From Owenia fusiformis (lineage: Eukaryota; Annelida; Polychaeta; Sabellida; Oweniidae), in assembly GCA_903813345.2 (NCBI GenBank), contig CAIIXF020000001.1, forward strand, positions 43,245,366 through 43,309,365: a stretch of 64,000 nucleotides of DNA, written 5' to 3'. Positions 22,101-34,900 of this stretch are shown piece after piece. A model generated the notes under the pieces. It worked only from the letters and a program-made list of their open reading frames with translations, had not been told where the DNA came from and made no database searches. How positions within the stretch are numbered: position 1 is the first letter of the stretch; every line of letters begins with the position of its first letter. Both the position numbers and the translations under genes were made by a program.

Positions 22101-23580
22101 CTGCATATATATTTAAAATCCCCAGCTCTACTAAAATTCGCTGACTCATCGCCTGACTCATCCTCTTCTTTTTGCTTCTTCAATATTTGACCAATATGTA
22201 CGACTTCATCATATTCATTTTCTAAAAGTGGTAACCCGAATACATTTCCATTTAATAAATCACATTTGTGTAGATCGTAGAACTGTAACAGCGCGTGAAT
22301 TGAGTATTTAACTTCACGAAATACAGAGCAAGACATCCGAAGTTCGTCTTCTGAAATGCATAGATCATAAAATGACTGAACACGTTCACATATGACTTAT
22401 AAAACTTCTTCAAAACTATAAGAATGACTTTCTAAGCCATCTCTGCAACATCATGGAATACCATGGCCCTCTCTCCTTACATCAACTAAACACAGACAGG
22501 TTTTAGATGCGATGTGTATATCAGAATGTCTGTGCAAAGGTTTGGAATTCCTTTTATTCCGTCTTCACCCGACCTTTAAAAGGAGTTAGTTCCACTGGCA
22601 AATTTAGTAAAAAGAAAAGTACATGAATATTAATTCACTAGACTATGAAACATTTTGATTTTGAACTATGGATTCTATATATGACATGTAAGCATTCATC
22701 TAATTTTTTTTAGAAATATGTTCCTTTTATTGAATATTCGTAATTGTAATCATCATGAAAACCAAATGAAAATACGCATTATGCAGATCTACATTGAAGT
22801 CAATATATATGTATCTCTTCGACCCTTTCTCGAAGGAGAAAATGGCGACGAGCACAGGTATCTAAATATTAACTATTAATATGATAAAAAGCTTCAAAAC
22901 ATAGCCTGTCAAAGTCAATATACCCTGGTAATGGCGAAGACTAGCATTCCATTGGTTGCAGAGTCTTCCTAGAAGTCGGTATGCCATTAAAGGATTACTG
23001 ATGTATACTTCAGGATGCACTGCCTCAACAACTGGCCCAGCACTTTCAATCATTGCTCTCATATCATCTGCTAAAGACATTCCATCCTGTTGGCTCGATC
23101 TAAGAATGTTAAGTTTGTAACGTGTGATCTTCAAAATGAAATCTTGCTAATCAATGGCTATCTAAAAAAAACTTCTGTGATAGGGAATCGAAGGACAAAA
23201 ATCACAATCGAAGGATTGTTTCTGAAATAAAGTCCCAACTGTTAGACTTTTATCAAAACGTGATGATGAGAACAAAAATTATAGCTACAAGCCCCTGTGA
23301 ACACCCACCCCCATCTACTTGACGACACTCCTTCTCACACAGTTGTTGGAATGAGTAGTGGGGGTCACAAGGGCTGTTGTGGCTAGTACTATATCGTGTG
23401 AATGTAAAATCATACTTACACCCTCTCAAATAAGTTCTTTTCTAGGTGAACAAAATAGGTCATTTTGGCAACAGATGTATAAAGATCTTCCTCCATTTCT
23501 AAACAAATAATTCGGTAAACTAAATGCAAAATCACACAAAAATAGATGTATGTTTTCCAAAAACTCTTTCCCATTTCCAT
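19114..23580 (-). CDS. prolyl 4-hydroxylase alpha subunit (short form)
   Basis: Collagen-type prolyl 4-hydroxylase alpha subunit, a 2-oxoglutarate/Fe(II) dioxygenase of the ER lumen. Exons: 23580-23422, 23146-22924, 22350-22082, 21899-21729, 21513-21280, 20999-20931, 20806-20738, 19451-19355 and 19190-19114; 1368 nt, 455 residues, every junction GT-AG and in phase. Residues 1-25 look like a signal peptide (MEMGKSFWKTYIYFCVILHL). The P4Ha N-terminal region follows (EEDLYTSVAKMTYFVHLEKN). The catalytic domain runs from about residue 240: DPRIVLYH-like LEPRIVLYHNIIS, LRRSLVQ, then iron ligands H348 and D350 (PHLDS), RIATLMFY, GGATVF, third ligand H419 (EHGSCP) and the 2-oxoglutarate lysine K429 ten residues later. 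All four catalytic residues are present, so the gene looks functional. It is shorter than vertebrate P4HA (about 530), mostly in the N-terminal part. A MITE sits in the intron between exons 7 and 8. The C terminus has no ER-retention signal, as expected of alpha subunits held by PDI. Confidence 0.93.
19902..20634. mobile_element. MITE with GGGTRTCCCAAAAATGAG ends, in P4HA intron
   Basis: The left end GGGTATCCCAAAAATGAGAC and the right end GTCTCATTTTTGGGACACCC are inverted copies, and the similarity continues inward (TTGACAAG / CTTGTCAA, CTCGGCAACTGAT / ATCAGTTACCGAG). The element is about 733 bp with TATA-rich flanks, consistent with a TA target. No transposase frame is seen, so it is non-autonomous. 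It does not disturb the neighbouring exons. Confidence 0.75.
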
Positions 23581-25768
23581 CCTATATGATTGATCATCTT
23601 CAATAAGTAGTGAAATGAAGTGAACGTCAAGGATTATGTTTATTTGTAAAGAGATAAAGTTGCAAATAGATTTTTGTCCTAAATGAGAAAATGATAAGTC
23701 TAACATTCGCCCCATAATACCCTTTCAATTTCACCATTGCATGTGGACATCACGTACCAAATGTATTTTTAGCGAATCGATATTGCGGTTATATTGCTAC
23801 AAGAGCTGGCATGACTTGATTCTGAGGCTGACAAGAGGGGATACCCGTACCCAAGAATTCCTAGATGCACCTATCGTTGTATAAAGATGGACCCTTCTAG
23901 TGGATCGTCTCTGTCTCTACATGGAGAGGTTTATCTCTGAATTCTTGGGTATTCCCTGCTAGCTCTTAACCAAAGAAATCAAAGAAAACGCAATGTCAAA
24001 GTTGGGACCATCCAATCTGTTCAAAACAAGAGGTAGATTGCAGGTATTGCAAAATGAATTCATGAGTCTCACTACACAAATCAAACATTCATGTTGTCAT
24101 ACTGTGGGCTCTGGTGTACACGCTTCGATACAGTAGTAGAAACAACAAATCATACCTGGAGTAGAGCTACGTGTATATAAAAATGTCAACATCCCAGTAC
24201 AATCGTTATCAATATATTTTATTGACTAAACAATGGAACATTTACAATTAAATTAAATGCTGTTATTATAAGGAGACCCTGCAAGAGTCTTTCATTTATT
24301 CCTTCATTCATTTGACTTCAAGATTGATCAGATAATGAATTTTTACCCTGGCATGATCAGTTTTTTATCTCGATCAAAGGTTAACATCTTGTTTGAGTCT
24401 TACCTTTTTTCTTTTTGTGGGACTATGACATTTCTTTTCGATAAAATGAAGTCTTGCTTCAAACCCTTTTGACCTCATCACCAAAATATCTTATACATAT
24501 TGCCCCAGTACGTATTCATTTTGTTTTACCTACTGACCATCAAATGGATGGATAAAGTTATAGTTTGATCTAGTTTTGGCACGTTCATATTTCAAAATCC
24601 TTTAAAAAGAAAGGGTGAATTATTTTGATCTCGTTATCATTCTTGAGTAAAATTTTGTCCAATTTTTTTTCAAAATATGACGCAATGTCAGGAGTCGCTC
24701 TTGACCTTCCTTGGCCAAAATGTAGATTTAACAAAGAACATTTCTTTATTTTTAAAAACGTTTAAAATCACACGACTTAAAAATGTAATCTGTTTTCTTG
24801 GGTAATGTGGAGAAGATTCAAACTCAAATTAAAGTTATTTCATGTTTCCTCATGTATAATTCGGATGGATATCGTTTAAGGTCAAAATATTAGATCAACT
24901 TACTGAGCTAATTTCAAAATACCATTTCGACTAATTTACCTTCAAATTCAATAATTCATATTTTTTTTATTCTTCTTCTAGATAAAAAAGTTCATACAGG
25001 TATCTGAACTTATACCATGGTCATAGCAATATCAGGTACATAATAAGTGATAAATCACATATTTGGGACACGGATGATATCAGGATAAGAGCAGGGATGA
25101 CAGTAAATAATTTTCTTTTTTTTCAAAATGTCATTTTTCAAAAATTTTCATTTTTTCCATATTTTATTTTTTGATTGAAATTATCTTCATCTTTTAATTT
25201 TTTTTAAAGTATTAGTTTTTCTTGCCCTTAAATTCGCAATGTGCTTTGGAGTGCAATTATGTGTAACGTAAATATTTCCAAGATTCAATCCTTTTTTCTC
25301 TCATTCAACAGAAGATTTGGGGTAGATATTGCTCTTGACCATGGTAACAGGTCGTTTTTCACCTGTCGGTCAATTTGACTGGTTATCCCTCGGATGATAT
25401 CGATATTTGCCTCCGTCACTGCGCTCCCTCGGGAAATATTGATATCATCCTTTGATATTCCCCATATCAAACCCCTCCTGTACTATAACTATTTTATATG
25501 AAATTGACCGTTTTTAGACCTATAAGTGACGGTTTTTAATCAAGGGCCTCCGTAAAATCCCAACTTGCAATTTTAATACCTTTTTATAATTACCTCGTCC
25601 CTGACTTCTTCATCGCATGATCAATCTGTTAACCGTGAACATGAACTTCTCAGGTAATATCAAGTTTGTATTTGATTAATTTTGAAACTGTGGAGGAGGT
25701 ATATGTATGGTAAGAAATAATTTATATTTTCTGATTTTTATCATGATTTTATTAATTTAGGTTTAGGA
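23581..25768. other. intergenic, no gene recognised
   Basis: Upstream region of P4HA. It contains an imperfect inverted repeat at about 23832-23968 (ACCCAAGAATTC / GAATTCTTGGGT) and otherwise AT-rich unique sequence with no supported coding frame. Confidence 0.5.
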
Positions 25769-26615
25769 ATGATCTACGTGATATGTGTATGGGTCTCATC
25801 TTTCGATCTAATTTTCTCCGTGAGTACTAGTATATACTAATTGCTATATATAATACACATTCCAAATTAAATACAATTTGAATTACAAATTATTCCACAC
25901 ATCCATTCAGTTTCACTCTATGTAAATGGCAGCTCCGAGAGCAGGGTTGGCATACTTGTGGCAGTTCTAATGTTCCATATCTATGGTACGCTTTGCATTC
26001 GTTTGACTTCACTTCTTAAAAGAGAGCTTCGTCTTCTTCTTAGTAGTTTAACTAGACTCTGCACGCAGGGTATATCTATGGCTAAAACAACAACTTAAAA
26101 ATAAGTTGCCTTGTCTGCATAGTCATTTTGGAAGACCATATATACATTAGAGAAATTTCGAAACTCACTATGTTTATCCACATATTATTTAAACGTATAA
26201 AGTATAACTTATGAAGCGTTTGACTACATCATCGTTGATTGCTCAATATGACACTAAACCTATGCTGAATGAGGTGAGTTTGTTAGGGTTACCTCTTTTG
26301 ACTCACCCTGTATGTGCATAGTCATTTTTACAGTGCATTTCTGATATGTAGGTAAAAGCGAAAACGGAGGACAAAGGAGTACAAGGTGACGTTGTGAAAG
26401 ATCTCCAAAAAAGACTTTGTACAAAGTTCTGGTGGTGTAAATATGCTAGCATTCACGATCCTGTAAGCGGACTATGGGGAGGAACTTACTGTAAGCAGTT
26501 CTTGAGTTGCAATTTTAGACCAATTGCATATAGATGGCGTTGTACAGGAGGATGTACCAAGATGCCACCGCCTGTGGTGTTCAGTTATTGGTGTTATCAT
26601 TGTAGCGTCCGATGA
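25769..26615 (+). CDS. tentative small cysteine-rich (secreted?) peptide
   Basis: The best-supported exon is 26352-26615 (acceptor ATGTAG, stop TGA), 87 codons with eight cysteines in the last 75 residues (LCTKFWWC, YCKQFLSC, RWRCTGGC, YWCYHC). An upstream exon 26211-26273 (starts MKRLTTSSLIAQ, donor GAG|GTGAGT) joins it in phase. A further candidate, 25769-25819 (MIYVICVWVSSFDLIFS, donor GTGAGT), is hydrophobic and could be a signal-peptide exon, also phase 0. I do not recognise the family; paired cysteines and CTGGC recall cystine-knot or cytokine-like peptides, but this is only a resemblance. The exon chain is inferred, and the AAG acceptor needed to join the first two is weak. It could be chance open frame. 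Confidence 0.35.
25986..26071. repeat. short dispersed repeat, copy 1 (partial)
   Basis: CTTTGCATTCGTTTGACTTC through GACTCTGCACGCAGGGTA, shared with 28251-28377 but lacking an internal segment of about 50 bp. The ends CCCTTTGCA and TGCACGCAGGG are roughly inverted, so a small MITE is likely. Confidence 0.6.
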
Positions 26616-26987
26616 TTTTTTCATTATTTGTGATCTGAGCAGATTTACATGTATTGAATTCAAAGAATGAGAATATACAAATATCATCAATATGCATACA
26701 TGTAATAAGTCGATTGATTGATCATGATTGAATGATTATTCTAATTTAGCAACAGTGTTTTTACATTTTTCTTATCAACAGTTCATAGTTAAATAAAAAG
26801 TCTAGGTTTGGATGGTTCATGTTGTTGAATTTATTGATAGGATTGTATGCTACATATTACTACATTAACTTGTTGATCTCTATTTTCTATTTTCTGATGC
26901 ACCAGGACCTTTGTTCCATTTTTAGACAGTATTTTTCACCATCACCAAAACTTTTTGTACAGTTTACAAAAAATGTGATTTTGAAAT

Positions 26988-27153
26988 TTCTACTTAAAAA
27001 TCATCCATTCTTCGTTGAGAAAAGTTAAACTCCAATAAAGTAACGTTTTAAAAGCAAAGTTACTTGTTTCAGAAATGCCTGCATAAAAAACACCCATCGT
27101 TCGTTGAGAAAAGTTTAAGTCCAATAAAGTAACATTTTCAAGGCAAAGTAACG
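26988..27153. repeat. two direct copies of a ~70-bp unit
   Basis: CATTCTTCGTTGAGAAAAGT...CCAATAAAGTAACGTTTT at 27004-27060 recurs as CATCGTTCGTTGAGAAAAGT...CCAATAAAGTAACATTTT at 27093-27150, about 75% identical. Nothing else is recognised around it. Confidence 0.6.
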
Positions 27154-28250
27154 TATATAGAACTAGTCATGGGGAAATGATAGTCTAAAGTAGCGCCTTT
27201 TCAAAAGGATTATCTGACCACTTTTGAACAAGTCTTTCTTCGAAAATTTCTTTGAACTATTTCTTTCAAAAGAAACGAAAAAACTATATATTTGAAAAAC
27301 CAAGCGTGGTTCTCGCCCCATGGTATTTCTTCCCCCGGTCTCCCCCTTCGAACCCATTCTGCAGAGAAGTTACCGCCTCTTATATATTTCAAGTGATATC
27401 GTAAAAATACAGACCATACAGAATTTCTGGTAGCGTTTAAACCGAAAAGAAGTTCATTTGAAAAATTAGAAATACTGAAAGTTTTCTCATCTAAAACAAT
27501 CCAAGTAAGATGTGCTCTTGCATATCTAATTCATGGAACTCATGCAATTAATATCTATGATTGCATTCCTATAATAAAGCCCGTTCCTCACTGCTACCTT
27601 CATTATTTGTTGGCTAACTCATACAAGAGTTAATGTTGTATTGATCAGGGTTGAATTCTAATGCTATGGAACTGTAGTGTAGGCAGCGGAATAAAATGAA
27701 CGTCTAGTGAACGGTGGTCCTAGGGAGTGGAGACACTAGGGAGCACAGACACGTGGACGTAGGGAGTCTAGAGACACGTGGGTGATGGATAGTGTATAAC
27801 TCTATACATGAAAAACGTGAGTATTATATTTGAGATAATTAATAATAGTTTCGAATTTCTCTATGAATGTAATACCTGAGGTAATACCGATCACATGAAT
27901 AGTTTTACGGGAAACTACTACAATAAAGGTGCATAGAACATAATAATAGGATAAATTGATCCAAATTCATCATTTAACACTATGTACATGCAGGTTCATA
28001 CAGGTAGGTATAATAGATAGTGGTAAGTCCAATTTTATAAGTATTTCATTATATCAAATGTGTACTATACATGTATGTAATCATGTCATCTTCATATTCG
28101 ACGATAGAAAGATATTTGGTTTTTAGTATCGAGAGTCTTGTTAATTTTGTAATTCCCTACAGAGTCCGAGTAAAGTCTATGTCGGATGTGCCAATACGAA
28201 TGATGTGTGCATGTTTTTAAACAATCGATGTACATGTAGAAGTAGAAATA

Positions 28251-28377
28251 CCCTTTGCATTCGTTTGACTTCACTTCTTAAAAGAGAGCTTCGTCTTCAC
28301 TCTTTCAAACTAAAATAAACCTTCTTAGATAAAACTTCTTAGAAGTCCATGGTTTAACTAGACTCTGCACGCAGGGT
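28251..28377. repeat. short dispersed repeat, copy 2 (MITE-like)
   Basis: Fuller copy of the repeat at 25986-26071, flanked by TA on both sides (AAATA|CCCTTTGCA and GCAGGG|TAAA). The internal CTTCTTAGATAAAACTTCTTAGAAG forms a small palindrome. Confidence 0.6.
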
Positions 28378-28900
28378 AAAGTAGAAACGCCAACACTAAC
28401 GTGACACAAATGCTATGAAGATTATACAATAAAATGTAAAGAACATTATATAATTATAATGCTTCGGTTACATATAAAAATCATATTTTTCCATCAATGG
28501 ATTTTTACTAATCGTACTTTTTATTAAACCTTTACAACATTTATAAACTGACTGTAATTGATTTTATCCTTAACCAGATGTTGAGAGGTGTCTGATCAAT
28601 ACAATAAAACTTAAGGTGAATTCTAAAACACACAATCCGATCGATGCCATGTTCCATACGTGTATATTCCACAAGAAACAAGGTATACAGGATATGGTCA
28701 TTGCAAACGGCAATACTTTTAATTTTGCCCGAGCTATTAAAGGAAGAGGGAATATGATGATGATGATGTTATAACTTAAGGAAATTGTTCTGCGACAACT
28801 AAATGATTATTAATTTTCAGCCAATCGGACAGGTATGACGATGATGTAGTCATCGTGTTGATTAGAACATTGTTAATCTGAGATCTGTAAATTTCAGGAT

Positions 28901-28960
28901 ATGGCGTTTGGCAACATGGCGAAAGAAAATGTCAACATGGAGGATGCATTGGGACGATAA
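28901..28960 (+). promoter_or_regulatory. upstream ORF of the GPCR mRNA
   Basis: A 19-codon ORF (MAFGNMAKENVNMEDALGR) ends with TAA 21 nt before the GPCR ATG. An AG acceptor (TTTCAG at 28893-28898) just before it suggests that the coding exon begins there. If present in the mRNA the uORF would be expected to reduce initiation at the main ATG. It is not in frame with the receptor. Confidence 0.5.
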
Positions 28961-28981
28961 AGTAGATAGAGGGCCGTAACT

Positions 28982-31900
28982 ATGTTAGTCTACATTAACG
29001 CCCTCTGCTGGGCTGGAGTAACTGGTGCCGCCATCTTAGGAGTTATTCTAATACTAAAGTCTGTCACATACTATCGTTCGTCACATCAAACACACGATAT
29101 TCTCATGCTTTCATTATTGTGCACAATGCTACTTAATGCTGTGATAATTTTGCCAATTCATTTGGTAATGCTGCTGAATAATTTTCAATGGCACATAATG
29201 TTGTGTCAGTTTTTCGTTTGGTGTACTATCACATTCCGAATGGCCGGGTTATTGTCAATAACAGCACTTGGGTTCGATAGAGTCCTCTCTCTAAGGCTTC
29301 CAAGTAGATATCGTTATTATGGAAACACATGCTCCGGTGCCACGTTTATATTTTTGCTATGGATAATCGCAAGTTTCATAGGGATTGCCCTCATTTTGGG
29401 CTGGAGTGATATCAACTTCCACAGCACGTCCCAATGCCAGTTCTTATCACACGCCATAAACAGAGCGTTTGCTATATTTGTACCAATTGTAATATTGACT
29501 TCATTCATTGTGACAACCGTTACCTTATCGGATGCATGCTCAGCAAATGAGTACCTACGAAAGAACATGTTGATTATGAAATACCGTAAAAACAGAAGTT
29601 CTTCCAAGATTCCTCCGTCCATAAGGTTAGAGAACCATGCAGAATCCTGGAAGAAGCCAATACTGCTGGGATCTGACGAGTTCAATACATGCTACGTAAA
29701 CTGCAAAGCCACCTTGGTGGTTGCTATGCTATCCTTCATCTTGAATCATTTACCATATATGGTACGTATAATTAATTGTGTTGTCGATTTCCATGACAAC
29801 GCATATTGTTCGATACAGGGAACATTTCTGTAATCTTGGTTAATAGCGTATGCTTAGAATGAAAACACAATCAATCACATTTTATAGTTAATTTTACTCA
29901 ATATAAGAAGTGGAAAGAAATATTGGAATGAATCATGCTTTAAATAAAAGTATATCCTCTAATGTCGGACATACAATGAAAAGTACACTAATGGATAATC
30001 AGATCATAGAAATAAAGTTTAGAAAAATAATCTTGTATCATACAGAATCATTACTCCTCAAAAATGCCCATTGATCTTGGTTCAAGTTATTACACAATGT
30101 ATCTTAACATTTTTTTCACTTTTTTACATAAACCGTCAAATAGGGGTAATTTGATTCAGCTTATTGTGTTCCAAAACAGAGGTAGATTGGTTACAAAGAA
30201 GAACATTTAAAACGAAAATAAAGCCACCATGATTTAGTCAACTATATCTGCATCGTATTAACTTTTTGCTCGATTATGTGCCTAAAGTTGCACCTTTTCG
30301 CTATCCCCTCGTTAACAAATAACACCCCATATCAACAAGCGTGGTAATACTTTATGTTTGGAAATATATACAACTTTCTTTATCTCTGATAATCTGAAAA
30401 GTAGTTAGAATACATCACATATTATTGTTGAAAAATTGTACGGTTTGCGCCTTAAATATATTTACTTTGTTGAAAACAACGGACGCTTTAAAGGACGATA
30501 TGATTGATGCTAAAGACACTATGGATTATCGATATATCCGGAAGCTGAAATTGAAATAGGGTGATAAACTATTGTATAGTGGCGGAAAAGACAGATATAC
30601 TTAATCTACAAAAATAATTATAGGAATAATTCTACTCAATCATTATAATGTGGGGCACCATTTATAAGTTTTATACCCTTTTGAAGTACAGTAGGCCTAG
30701 GCTAATCCTATGGTTTTACCGTACATCAGCACGAGGCTAATCCTTTGGAGCAACTAATACCTTGAGAATCAAGATGCTGTATATCAGCATAAGGCCTTTG
30801 GTTTGACTGTAGATCAGCATACGGCTAATCCTTTGGTTTGACTGCACATCAGCATAAGGCTTGATTTACTGTACATCACCATAAGGCTAATCCTATGGCT
30901 TTACTGTACATCAGCATAAGGCTAATCCTTTGGTTTGACTGTACATCGGCATAAGGCTAATCCTATGGTTTTACTGAACATCAGCATATGGGTCATCCTA
31001 TTGTTTGACTGTACATCAGCATAACGCTAATCATATGGTTTGACTGTACATCAGCAGAGGGGTAATCATATGATTTGGCTATACATCAGCATAACCATGT
31101 CCTAGAATTTCAGATAGATGGAAGCTTCTTTCAATACCTAGATTGCACTTTAACTGGCTCTGTAAACAGTATTACAGTATACCAGTTCAGTGTAAAAACG
31201 TTTTTATTGTCCGGGTTACATACTAGGTATTGGGGGTGTTTTGAGACCTCTAATACGGGGAAGACAATGTGAATAACAAGTGATGTCAGAAATTCATTCA
31301 GACTAATATCGAGTAAACAAGCATGTAAATTTTATATCATATTCATGTTAAGTAGCAGACAATTCCCACTCGCCTCTCTTAATTACACAATCTAATTAAT
31401 TAAACATTAAATATTTATGATCTTCTTGCCGATTATTTATTCACTCAGATCACCGTTATATTGTATATCCGTGCCTATTGTTGTTTTTTGTTGTTGCTCA
31501 TTGTGCGCTCTGGTTCAACTTGACCTTGGTATCTCGCCAACAGATTGCAACAGATAACAGCAAACCCTTGAAAGAAGGAAAAGAATAAATGTCCGGCGTG
31601 ACCGAATTACAATTATTTTCCTAATTAGTTCATACTTAGTAGGGCCAGTGTCTTGAATTAAAGGGGACAAAATTTTCTGTTTCACCGAAAAACCCGAGAG
31701 TTTGAATAATTTTTCACAATTTACTTGAACCAGATTCATTTCACCATTCAAGTCAAAGTGCGTTGTTTTTTAAGAAAAAATCAGAATCAATAATGTTTTA
31801 TTCTTATTAGTAGTTAAAAAGATCTGAATCTCATTTCATTGGTGAAATATCTTCTTTATTACTTTAGGAATCTACCTTATCGCACTTATCATGTCATACT

Positions 31901-34900
31901 ACCATTAATAATTTAATTTACTCAAGAATTATTGCCACATTAAACGCGTAATGTTCAAATCTTGTACGGAACTATATTTGATTCAGCTCATTCAAGCAGG
32001 ATTCCAGTTGCTATGGATATTGTTGAGTTATTTTATTAAAAGGGTGTGCTTCATTAAATTGATTATGGTGATTACTGATGTTTAACACCGACCAGAGACT
32101 ACTAGATTGCTAGGCGTAAAGTTAAGAGCATTCTCTTGAAGGAATTAGAGGGGATAAAGGGGTGTAAATTGTTGGAAGTAATTTTAAAAACGGAAAACCT
32201 TAAAAACGGAGAGTTGTCCTGAAATGAAATTAGAACTGTTGGATTTTTTTCGAAAATAGGCATGACATGGAATGATGAGATAAAAAAAATATTGTAAAAT
32301 TGCAACATGTTTTGATAATTTATTCTCAACTCGTCTCTTTCCTTAGACACTTCCCTCTCTTTAAATAACTTACCAAATTGTCGGTTGCATTTTTAGACAA
32401 AAAGCATGGACTATGAAGAAAGGAAGCACCCAAGTGATCATTAATTCATCTTCCATTTTAAACATACGATGAAGACTCAAGTTATTCATAATTCATATGA
32501 ATCGACGTTTTCTTGAATACCAGCGTAGTGAACATTTCAGAGATAATGCATTATTTGGTCCTGGGTTTTGAAAGCATAGCTTCAAAGTCAGTGATCATCT
32601 ATAAACTTATTTTGATATCAGTCGCAATGGTCAGTATCTTGAGAATTTAAAGGGGCAACGTTTTACTTTTTCTGAGCTATCAGGGCAACATTAGGCTTAA
32701 CATCTTTTTTGGCATACTATTTTCTTAAACTGTTAAATTGCACTAATTGTTGCACCTTTAACGATCGTTCCTTATTGATAATTACTTATACGTAGGAATT
32801 GGAATACAACCAAAATCACTGTGGAAGTACCATCTCATACAGATTTATAGTCATCATGTTAGTTGCGGTGTTTCCCAAGGTTCTATTCTTGACCCTATAT
32901 TCTTTTTCATACCTCAACTGACCCAGAAAATGATTTTATGTAGTCCTCTTTCCACGGAAATTCTACCTACAATACTGAATAAGACACTCTGTTAGCTCAT
33001 TTAAATGGGTGAGTACTCACAAACCACAAAGAGCAAAATTGAAAATCAAAATGCCACAATCTCCTTTAAACCTCTTTATATACACAAACACAAACATTTA
33101 ACCGTGCAAATGGACGATCAAATTATGATCTCTTGGAAAATGAGCACCTGCGTACGAATTACCATATCGTGTACTTGTCGGAGCTATAAAAAGTTTTAGG
33201 AAAGCATTAGGCTAGCCACTGTTAATTAGGGAGCGGGTTAATCGAGTTCCTAATTACATTTATATAATAATTATACGAAGTGCTCCTAATCGGAATTTTA
33301 TAAACACCGTTCAGTCTATCGTATGATATTCGATGATTCTTCAGTAAACTTGATATTCACTGTGCAAATATTGGCAAACGGGAGGCTCATAAATCAATGC
33401 TAAAACAATGGCTTTCTAAACAGAGAGAGCAAATCAATAACCGACAATTGCTTATATACCTTAGACAATATGATAACATTCAGACATTGCCACATAGAAT
33501 TCTTATATTATTGTAATAATATTGATATTTTGTTTGAAAGCTGTTAAGTTTTTTGAGACAGTCAGGTGCATGAAGTAGCTGATCCCCATTCAATTCAAGG
33601 TGAAACATATCAATTGGTTTAGTCTACTCTTACTGATCAATGAAATAATCCCAAAGGGTAAACTCATTATCGCTGACTTATCCCTATGTTCACATATATC
33701 TAATAGCATGAGTTGGTTTAATATTCCATGCTAGATCAGCTGGTTTCTCTAAGTCATTGTCATCATAACAAATTGTCAATTTTGAATCAATACACGTGAT
33801 TAAACATCCACGGATTATTTCATTTGCTTATGGGAGCTTTCCCTCCCAAATATCTGAATATGCCTTTCCATTTTGGGTACAACGCTTTAACATATTAAGT
33901 TATTTTAACCCGATGTTGTTTCCAGGTGCTATCGTTCATGGGGATTTTATCATACCAAGATCACAGTCATCTTGAGATTGCAGCAATGTGGTGTATTCTA
34001 ATTGAAGTGCTGGTTGTTCCCCATGTATTATGGATTGTAAACCCCAGGATCAGACACGCTCTTGCCCAGACTCTTAGGTGCCATTGTTGTGGCCCACCTT
34101 CACCAGATTCTAGTAAGTATTTATGGAACTAAAATTCATCTTTGTTTTATTTTCTGGACAGGGAAAGAAATGTGGCATTTATATAGTATATAATATAAAT
34201 AGTAAAAAGGTTTTTAGTAATTAACTTCTAGACTTAAATCAACTTTAGGCCTACTACTGCTATCTTTAGGCCTACCGCATCTTAAAAAGTAACGTCTGTC
34301 TTTTTATTAAAGGTAACATGGGTGTTACATTCCATGGTTACAGTCCAAGGCATACAACAGACACCAACGAATTGGTTGAATCCACTGAAATCAACACAAA
34401 ACCAAAACCTGCCAATGGCGCTACACCAACAGCGGATATTGAATTGAGTGTACGACCTAATGGTAGCGCTAATGGGATCCGGCATCCTGATGCTGAAAAA
34501 CAAGCTGGTACAGATTCCGATCACGAGAGTGAGAATGCTGTTGGTGGATTGGGAAACACGGTTGTGACTGCCAGTGTCCACAAGCACCCAAATGCAAACT
34601 CACCTGCCAAAAAGGAAAATTCTGGATTGAGTTCTAGACAACAATGGAAAGAAAATTTACAGAAAAACCATGTCAAAACTGGATTCATAAATGAAGCATT
34701 TGATGATGACATTGAAAAAATAAAACAGAATAATCACAAGCAGGATGGAGCTAGTCCTAAAAAGGGTCATACAAAAAATGAAAGTCTAACATATGTGTCT
34801 AGTGACTTTCACCACGATGCAATAACCCAGAATCGGCGTTTATCCGTCCCAACTCCAAAGGGTACACTAGAAAAGCAGAAAAATACTGATAAGGAGAATG

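Larger units (their letters stand above)
26616..28900. other. intergenic, repeats only
   Basis: Apart from the direct repeat at 26988-27153, the MITE at 28251-28377 and short runs such as GACACGTGG near 27750-27780, nothing supportable is seen. The GPCR promoter and any 5' noncoding exon should lie in its right part. Confidence 0.4.

Noticed and set aside
29317-29685. Minus-strand 122-codon frame over the GPCR exon
   Set aside because: Antisense shadow of the seven-helix coding exon.
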